Source: an uncultured marine group I thaumarchaeote
GTDB taxonomy: Archaea; Thermoproteota; Nitrososphaeria; Nitrososphaerales; Nitrosopumilaceae
Direction: 5' to 3'
Assembly (NCBI GenBank): GCA_902578515.1
Contig: CACHDH010000002.1
Span: 1-40,672, forward strand
Length of the DNA stretch: 40,672 nucleotides
The notes beneath the pieces are model-generated. The model had not been told where the DNA came from. It did not search any database and saw nothing but the letters and a program-made list of their open reading frames with translations. Shown in pieces: positions 35,328-40,672 of the stretch (within the stretch, counting starts at the first letter, position 1; each line of letters opens with the position of its first letter). A program made the position numbers and the translations under genes.

Positions 35328-36347
35328 TTAATGTAAAAGATCATCATAAGTATCAAGGTAAAGTTTTCCAACTTGTTTCCAGTCATACTTTAGAACAGCT
35401 TTAAGACATTCAGCAGCAATCATAGATCTTCTTTGCGTGTCTGTCAGTAAATCAGAGATTTTGTTCAAGAGCTTTTCCGCGTTATTTGTTTCAATAAGAA
35501 TACCAGTTTTATCATTATCTAAAATTTCCGTATTTCCACCCACATTACTAGCTATAATACATGTCCCACAACCCATTGCTTCAAGCAGTGTAGAACTTGT
35601 TCCCTCCATAATAGATGGTTGCACAAGCAAATCTGATCCACGTATTAAGGAAATTGTATTTTCTTTTGATTGATATCCTAAATAATGTATATTCGTTTTT
35701 GATTTAGCTACCTTACGAACTTTTTCTTCAACAGGACCCACTCCTACAATAACAAGATTATATTTTGCTGGTAGATTTTCAGCTACTTCTAACAGAGTAT
35801 CCATTCCTTTCTCTTTTGATAATCGTCCTGCGTAAATAATTTGATTTTGAAATTTTTTAATAGATTTTTTTGGAAAACTATCGAGGTTTACAGCATTTGG
35901 AATATATCTGACATTGAAACCGAATTTAGAATAATACTCACATACTTCCTTTGATACAGCAGTTATTGAATCAGCCCAGTTTAACGCCTTCTCTTCATAA
36001 TTTTTTGAAATGTTAGAATAGATTTTTCCATGAAGCTCAGTAATTTGTTGTGAGTAAATGCCATGAAGTGATAGAACCTTTTTACCAACAGCCTTTTTCA
36101 TAGCAAGGGCAGCAGGTATATTATGAGCATGAACAATATCATGTTCCTTCACTGTTCTAGATTTCAAAAATGATGATAACATAAAACTGGGATTCCTAAG
36201 ACCTTTTATTGGAATGGTGAATGTGTTCTTCGAGGATATTGTATCTACCTTATGATTATGGCTTGTTAAGAACTTGGAAAGACCACTAACATGTTGTGCA
36301 ATACCACCAATGCCTTCCTCTGTTGGTGAAATTAATAATATTTTCAT
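35328..36347 (-). CDS. Glycosyltransferase family 4 (GT-B)
   Basis: A 339-residue GT4 enzyme. It begins MKILLISPTEEGIGGIAQHV with the GG donor loop, has DIVHAHNIPAAL, SITAVSKEVCEYY, VRYIPNAVNLDSF, QIIYAGRLSKEKGMDTLLE and DLLVQPSIMEGTSSTLLEAMGCG with the Ex7E motif (E...E in EGTSSTLLE). It transfers an alpha-linked sugar from a nucleotide donor; donor and acceptor are unknown. It is transcribed opposite to the genes on both sides of it in this cluster, and a 151 nt gap separates it from the divergent dehydrogenase gene. Confidence 0.93.
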   Translation of the reverse strand: MKILLISPTEEGIGGIAQHVSGLSKFLTSHNHKVDTISSKNTFTIPIKGLRNPSFMLSSFLKSRTVKEHDIVHAHNIPAALAMKKAVGKKVLSLHGIYSQQITELHGKIYSNISKNYEEKALNWADSITAVSKEVCEYYSKFGFNVRYIPNAVNLDSFPKKSIKKFQNQIIYAGRLSKEKGMDTLLEVAENLPAKYNLVIVGVGPVEEKVRKVAKSKTNIHYLGYQSKENTISLIRGSDLLVQPSIMEGTSSTLLEAMGCGTCIIASNVGGNTEILDNDKTGILIETNNAEKLLNKISDLLTDTQRRSMIAAECLKAVLKYDWKQVGKLYLDTYDDLLH

Positions 36348-36498
36348 TGTGGGAAAATTAGATTAATTGCATAAAAGCTGTTGTATTCATTAATCACATC
36401 TAAAACTAATAACTTTTAATTTTGGAATTAATAATTCAAGTATAAAATCATATTAGCTCTTAAAAAGCCGAACATAATTTCATTATATGTAATTAGGC
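36348..36498. promoter_or_regulatory. Divergent promoter region of the surface-polymer genes
   Basis: A 151-nt, very AT-rich gap between the GT4 and dehydrogenase starts, one of the longest gene-free protein-promoter gaps in the window. TATA-like elements on the plus strand are TATAAAATCA (36441-36450) and CTTAAAAAGCC (about 36459-36469). I see no palindrome or direct repeat strong enough to call an operator. Confidence 0.4.
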
Positions 36499-37872
36499 TT
36501 GGAAAATTCAAAGAAAATAGATGTAAATAATATCGATCAAGTTAGGAATTCCCTAAATGATAAATCCCTGAAAGTTTGTGTAGTAGGTATTGGGAGAATT
36601 GGTCTTCCAACTGCGTTATCATTTGCAAAAGCTGGTCTTCAAACAATTGGAATGGATATTAATGAGAAATTAGTGAATTCAATTAATCAAGGAAATTTTC
36701 CGTTAAAAGATGAACCTGGATACGAAGATATATTCAACAATGTCATAAAAAATGGAAATTTTTCAGCAACCACTAACATCAATGAGGCAGTCTCAAAATC
36801 AAATTTAATTTTATTATCACTACCTACCCCTATGAACAAAAAAAATATCCCAGATTATTCTGCTCTTGAATCTGTATGTAAACAGCTTAGTGATATTCTT
36901 CAACCTAATTCCCTGATTGTTGTTGAAAGTACAATTGAACCAGGTTTTATTGAAAGTACTTTGATCAATATTCTAGAGAAAACTAAAAGATTACACGTTG
37001 GTAAAAATTTTACAATTGGTGTGTGCCCAGAAAATGCGAATCCGGGTGAAATTTTTCATGATTTTACAAATTTACCAAGACTTGTGGGAAGTATAGATAA
37101 AGAGACTACAAAAATTATTGCTATGATCTATGATTTTGTATTTTCTGTAGAATTAATTATAATGCCAGACTGCAAAACGGCGAATGCAGTAAAGCTTACT
37201 ACAAATGTTTTCAGAGATGTTAATATTGCATTTGTTAACGAATTATCTTTAATGTTTGACAAGCTAGGAATTGATACACTGAAAGTTTTAGATGCAGCCA
37301 AACGCAAATATAACTTTCAAATTCATTATCCTGGTGCTGGTGTTGGTGGTCCATGTTTACCCATCAATTCGTATCAATTCTTGAATACTGCAACAAGAAC
37401 AGACTCAAAACTAAGTATCATAGAACAAAGTAGAGAGATTAATGAGAAAATGCCTGATCATGTAATTAATCTCACTTTAGATTGCTTCAAAAAATGTAAT
37501 AAATCTATCAAGGGTTCTAACATTTTGATTTTGGGTATATCTTACAAGGCTGATGTAAAAGATGTTCAATTAAGCCCAGCGGAAATAATAATAAACAAAC
37601 TCAAGGATTTAGGTGCAAGTATTAGAATCTATGATCCGTACTACAAAAACAGTGAAGTTTTTGGAATAAATATAGAATCCAATATGAATGATGCAATTAC
37701 AAAAGCAGATGCATCAATAATTATTACTGCACATAAAGAATTTCAAGAAATTAATCCCCAAATATTTACCAAAATGAATACACCAATCTTAATAGATTCA
37801 AGGGGTGTGATTGACACTTCTTCCATAAAGAATACCAATTTAGTTTTTAGAGGTATTGGACGTGGGATCTAA
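36499..37872 (+). CDS. Nucleotide-sugar 6-dehydrogenase (UDP-GlcNAc/ManNAc or UDP-Glc type)
   Basis: A 457-residue NAD-dependent dehydrogenase that oxidises a UDP-sugar C6 to the acid in two steps. Rossmann loop VVGIGRIGLPTALSFAKAG, then LLSLPTPMNKKNIPDYS, VVESTIEPGFIEST, and the catalytic Cys286 in GVGGPCLPINSYQF (usual GGxCxPxD; Asn replaces Asp). The C-terminal domain is marked by ILGISYKADVKDVQLSPAE and DASIIITAHKEF. It resembles WecC/CapL dehydrogenases more than UDP-glucose DH, but the exact substrate is uncertain. The start is TTG at 36499. Its stop overlaps the next gene by up to 17 nt. Confidence 0.9.
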   Translation: MENSKKIDVNNIDQVRNSLNDKSLKVCVVGIGRIGLPTALSFAKAGLQTIGMDINEKLVNSINQGNFPLKDEPGYEDIFNNVIKNGNFSATTNINEAVSKSNLILLSLPTPMNKKNIPDYSALESVCKQLSDILQPNSLIVVESTIEPGFIESTLINILEKTKRLHVGKNFTIGVCPENANPGEIFHDFTNLPRLVGSIDKETTKIIAMIYDFVFSVELIIMPDCKTANAVKLTTNVFRDVNIAFVNELSLMFDKLGIDTLKVLDAAKRKYNFQIHYPGAGVGGPCLPINSYQFLNTATRTDSKLSIIEQSREINEKMPDHVINLTLDCFKKCNKSIKGSNILILGISYKADVKDVQLSPAEIIINKLKDLGASIRIYDPYYKNSEVFGINIESNMNDAITKADASIIITAHKEFQEINPQIFTKMNTPILIDSRGVIDTSSIKNTNLVFRGIGRGI

Positions 37873-39082
37873 TTTCTTACCACCTAATCCATCATCAATC
37901 ACAAATATTCTAACATTAAGATACGATCCGTCAATAACACCAAATCTACCTAGAAAAGCTTGGAATGATTTCAAACCCATAACTGAAAAACCTTCGACTG
38001 AATTTATTGAAAAATCTATTACGAATACTATTAGAAAACAATTAGATATCTCATCTGTCAAAAAAATTTGTATTGCATTAAGTGGAGGAATTGATTCTAC
38101 CCTGATTCTTACCTTAATTAAAAAAACTTTTCCTGCTATACAAGTTGATGCAATATCAGTAAAATTTGCGAATAGTATTGATGAAACAGAAAATGCAGCA
38201 AAAATTGCTGCAAAATTAGAAGCTGATCACCATATTATCAATGTAGAAAATTATTTACAAGAATTACCTAAAGCTATTAGCATCATCAAACTTCCATTCT
38301 GGGACCTTCATTGGTATCATGTTGCTAAGAAGGCACAATCTCTTTCAAAGTATCTTGCTTCTGGTGATGGTGGTGATGAATTATTTGGAGGATATACATT
38401 TAGATACAAAAAATTTCTATCTTTGGTAAATACAAATTCTACGCCATTAGAAAAAGTCAGATTATATCTATCATGTCATGAAAGGGATCAAGTTCCTGAT
38501 CAGGAAAAATTATTTGGAAAACAAGCCAAATTCTCATGGGAATCAATTAGCAAACCACTAATTTCACATTTTGATAATACGTTATCTCCTATTGAACAAG
38601 TATTTCTAGCAGACTATAATGGAAAATTATTATATAATTTTAATCCCATTAATACAAAAATATTAAATCATTTTGATATGAAATCTATATCTCCCTTATT
38701 GTCTGAGGAGATGATCTCTTATGCCTTAAACATACCATTACAGTACAAATATGATGACACTAAAAATATTGGAAAATTACCTTTACGACAGCTGCTAGCA
38801 AAATATAACATGGACAAATTCATCACCAACGAAAAATTAGGATTTAATGTAAATACACTCAATTTATGGAAATCCTTTGGGCAACAATTATGCCAAGAAT
38901 ACTTCACAGATTCTCAGGTAGTAAGGGATGGTTGGATAAACAAAGATTGGATTAATGAATACATGTACAAAGACGATTTAGATGTAAGATATGTGAACAA
39001 GTTTCTTGGTTTATTGGCATTTGAAGTATGGTACAGGTTATTCATCACAAAGGATATGAGTGCAAATACTACACTAAATTAA
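37856..39082 (+). CDS. Asparagine-synthase-like amidating enzyme without glutaminase domain
   Basis: A 408-residue protein matching only the C-terminal synthetase half of AsnB. The PP-loop ICIALSGGIDSTLILTL (S76-S81), ISVKF, and LASGDGGDELFGGYTFRY mark the ATP-binding and synthetase core. The N-terminal 65 residues look like the AsnB interdomain linker, with no Cys1-type glutaminase. Such enzymes activate a carboxylate with ATP and amidate it using ammonia or a separate glutaminase. The start is TTG 37856 or GTG 37862, both inside the dehydrogenase gene, so the two are coupled. I infer amidation of a uronic-acid carboxyl made by that dehydrogenase. Confidence 0.87.
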   Translation: MDVGSNFLPPNPSSITNILTLRYDPSITPNLPRKAWNDFKPITEKPSTEFIEKSITNTIRKQLDISSVKKICIALSGGIDSTLILTLIKKTFPAIQVDAISVKFANSIDETENAAKIAAKLEADHHIINVENYLQELPKAISIIKLPFWDLHWYHVAKKAQSLSKYLASGDGGDELFGGYTFRYKKFLSLVNTNSTPLEKVRLYLSCHERDQVPDQEKLFGKQAKFSWESISKPLISHFDNTLSPIEQVFLADYNGKLLYNFNPINTKILNHFDMKSISPLLSEEMISYALNIPLQYKYDDTKNIGKLPLRQLLAKYNMDKFITNEKLGFNVNTLNLWKSFGQQLCQEYFTDSQVVRDGWINKDWINEYMYKDDLDVRYVNKFLGLLAFEVWYRLFITKDMSANTTLN

Positions 39083-39112
39083 TTTAGAACGAAAATCCCA
39101 AAAAATTAAACA

Positions 39113-39871
39113 ATGAAAAAAGACGTAGTAGCAGGAATTGGGGAAATAGGGAAACCAATTTTAAAACTTTTATCTAAAAACAATGTTATTGTTGGATTTG
39201 ATTTAAATCCTAAATTAATGGATCAAAGAAAATTTGAAAGATATAAAAAACTTCCAACTTCATTTTTGCATATTACTATTCCCGTAACAAACAGATTCGT
39301 AAATAATGTCTTGAAACTTGAGAAAAAATTTAAGCCTGAATGTATTGTTATTCATAGTACAATAAAACCTGGCACTACAAAAATATTACAAAAAAAATTA
39401 TCAATCCCTGTAATATATAGTGCAACCAGGGGTGTGCACAAAAGAATGATACGTGATCTTAAACGATACACCAAATTTTTTGTAATTTCAACAAATGCAC
39501 CTAGACGCAAATGGGCCTCCTCACGCTTTACAAAATTAATGAAACAATGTGGTATCAAAACAAAGAAAATGTCAAACCCGGAAACGTTAGAATTAGCAAA
39601 AATAATTTGTGACACTTCATATCTAGGTTGGTTAGTAAACTATGCTCAATTAAGTAATAGAATTGCTATTCATCATGGAGTTAACTATGATGAAATGTGG
39701 AGTTTTTCTAATGAAATTCATCAATTCTTAGGAAATAGACCAAAAATGTATCCCGGTCATATTGGTGGGCATTGCGTGATACCAAATCTTAATCTGATAA
39801 ATAATGAAACTCTTAACCTAATTAATAAAATAAATAATAGTTACTCAAAAAAATTAAAAAAATCTAAATAA
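39113..39871 (+). CDS. Shortened nucleotide-sugar dehydrogenase homologue
   Basis: A 252-residue protein with the NAD loop DVVAGIGEIGKPILKLL, HSTIKPGTTKIL in the position of STVxPGT, a helix ELAKIICDTSYLGWLVNYAQL carrying a Lys (K163), and GHIGGHCVIPNL with C221 at the catalytic-Cys site. The N-terminal half is compact and the usual C-terminal UDP-binding domain (about 150 residues) is missing; the stop follows soon after the catalytic loop. The core residues remain, so it is unlikely to be a recent wreck. It may bind NAD but act on another substrate, or pair with the full dehydrogenase upstream. It is 30 nt after the AsnB-like gene. Confidence 0.8.
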   Translation: MKKDVVAGIGEIGKPILKLLSKNNVIVGFDLNPKLMDQRKFERYKKLPTSFLHITIPVTNRFVNNVLKLEKKFKPECIVIHSTIKPGTTKILQKKLSIPVIYSATRGVHKRMIRDLKRYTKFFVISTNAPRRKWASSRFTKLMKQCGIKTKKMSNPETLELAKIICDTSYLGWLVNYAQLSNRIAIHHGVNYDEMWSFSNEIHQFLGNRPKMYPGHIGGHCVIPNLNLINNETLNLINKINNSYSKKLKKSK

Positions 39872-39876
39872 AAAAT

Positions 39877-40672
39877 ATGGATCTGACCAAATCAATGTTT
39901 GATAAAGAAAAGAATGATATAGAAAAGTTTAATCAATTAGATTTAGACGAACGTTCAATCGTTTTTTATTCAGAAGATATTTCTTCATTTGTTTATTTTG
40001 AACAAATTATTCATGAATTAACTGAAAAAATGGGGCGACAGATTTGCTATGTAACATCAGCTAAGGATGATCCTATTCTTAAAAACCAAAATGAAAAAAT
40101 CAGAGCTTTTTACATAGGAAATTCTGAAATTGTAAAGTTAAAATTTTTTTTAGGATTAAAAGCAAAGGTGTTGATTATGACTATGCCAGATTTAGGAACT
40201 TATCATATTAAACGTTCAAAGGCATTTCCTGTACATTATGTTCACATTTTTCATGCTATGAATAGTACACATAGAAATTATCGTAAAGGTGCATTTGATC
40301 ACTTTGATTCAATTTTTTGTACTGGTTGCCATCATGTGGAAGAGATTAAAGCTACTGAAAAATTGTATAACCTTAAACAAAAAAATTTGGTTGAATGTGG
40401 ATATGGATTATTAGACAAACTACAAAAAACTAAACCACTACAAAATCAAGACATGCATACTAAAGATGGAAGAAAGAAAATCTTAATCGCCCCATCATGG
40501 GGGAAAAAAGGCTTATTTGAAACTAAAGGACTAGAACTAGTAAAAATTTTGCTTGATGCTGGATATCATGTAACTGTTAGACCACATCCAATGACGGTTA
40601 AAAAATGGCCAAAAATAATTAATGTAATTGAAAATGAATTTAAGAACGATTCAAACTTTACAATGGAAAAGG
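39877..40672 (+). CDS. CDP-glycerol glycerophosphotransferase-like protein (cut by window end)
   Basis: A frame open to the window edge (265 residues). It begins MDLTKSMFDKEKNDIEKFNQ, has DERSIVFYSEDISSFVYFEQ, VLIMTMPDLGTYHIKRS, VHYVHIFHAMNSTHRNYRKG (TagB/TagF-type), DHFDSIFCTGCHHVEEI, KKILIAPSWGKKGLFE and VTVRPHPM. The HAMNSxxxxY and PSWG...RPHP arrangement is that of the CDP-glycerol:poly(glycerophosphate) glycerophosphotransferase family, which builds teichoic-acid-like polymers. It starts 5 nt after the previous gene. Together with the LTA-synthase-like gene it hints at a glycerol-phosphate polymer, but that is inference. Confidence 0.83.
   Translation, partial: MDLTKSMFDKEKNDIEKFNQLDLDERSIVFYSEDISSFVYFEQIIHELTEKMGRQICYVTSAKDDPILKNQNEKIRAFYIGNSEIVKLKFFLGLKAKVLIMTMPDLGTYHIKRSKAFPVHYVHIFHAMNSTHRNYRKGAFDHFDSIFCTGCHHVEEIKATEKLYNLKQKNLVECGYGLLDKLQKTKPLQNQDMHTKDGRKKILIAPSWGKKGLFETKGLELVKILLDAGYHVTVRPHPMTVKKWPKIINVIENEFKNDSNFTMEK

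Noticed and set aside
1-40672. CRISPR arrays, insertion sequences, integrase or attachment sites
   Set aside because: No repeat-spacer pattern, transposase frame or tRNA-adjacent integrase could be seen; the tRNA genes have no 3' repeats nearby that I could detect by eye.

Overview
The window is archaeal and fits a low-GC ammonia-oxidising thaumarchaeon (Nitrososphaerota, most like the Nitrosopumilales). This is inferred from gene content only: aIF2 alpha and gamma, Nop10, an Sm-like protein, RPA-type OB-fold protein, Lhr helicase, Cdc48, GatDE, archaeal SRP RNA, anaerobic-type (Cbi) cobalamin genes, a bacterial-type MetK and a full GrpE-DnaK-DnaJ set. The DNA is AT-rich, genes are tightly packed on both strands with many short overlaps, and TATA-like boxes lie about 25-30 nt before several starts. 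No 16S gene is present, so the rank is not certain.

Layout. 1-3.0 kb: translation and RNP genes (3' part of aIF2 gamma, an overlapping PIN-domain gene, a PEBP-family protein, then nop10 and aIF2 alpha on the minus strand). 3.1-8.8 kb: cobalamin block, with cobO and cbiA divergent, and a minus-strand run cbiD-cbiG-cbiX-cbiC ending in a 61-residue two-helix membrane protein. 8.8-11.1 kb: an atypical SDR protein, the SAM synthetase metK, and an Sm-like gene. 11.1-16.1 kb: DNA/RNA maintenance (RadB-like ATPase, a 39-residue membrane ORF overlapping an Lhr-type helicase, RPA-like protein). 16.1-17.9 kb: a drug/lipid-type ABC exporter pair and a tRNA-Gln. 17.9-23.9 kb: a DUF354 protein, an uncharacterised Rossmann protein, grpE-dnaK-dnaJ and a 53-residue CxxC protein. 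24-29.6 kb: tRNA-Leu, then cdc48-gatD-gatE on the minus strand. 29.7-33.7 kb: ribosomal protein L2, acylphosphatase, SRP RNA, NcsA/TtuA-like tRNA thiolase, site-2 protease and CutA. 33.7 kb to the end: a cell-surface polymer cluster (membrane sulfatase/LTA-synthase-like enzyme, GT4, nucleotide-sugar dehydrogenase, an asparagine-synthase-like amidating enzyme without a glutaminase domain, a shortened dehydrogenase homologue, and the start of a CDP-glycerol glycerophosphotransferase-like gene).

Working together: MetK supplies SAM, which the corrin-ring methyltransferases consume, and the Cbi proteins build the ring that CobO adenosylates. GatDE makes Gln-tRNA(Gln) from Glu-tRNA(Gln), and a tRNA-Gln gene with the A1-U72 pair lies in the same window, although with a C instead of the near-universal U at position 33. 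The last 7 kb looks like a locus for a phosphate-bearing, amidated acidic surface glycan. Points most worth a second look are the tandem CbiX whose first half has lost both catalytic histidines, the C33 tRNA-Gln, the uncharacterised Rossmann protein upstream of grpE, the glutaminase-less amidating enzyme, and four small proteins (39, 51, 53 and 61 residues) that are easy to miss.
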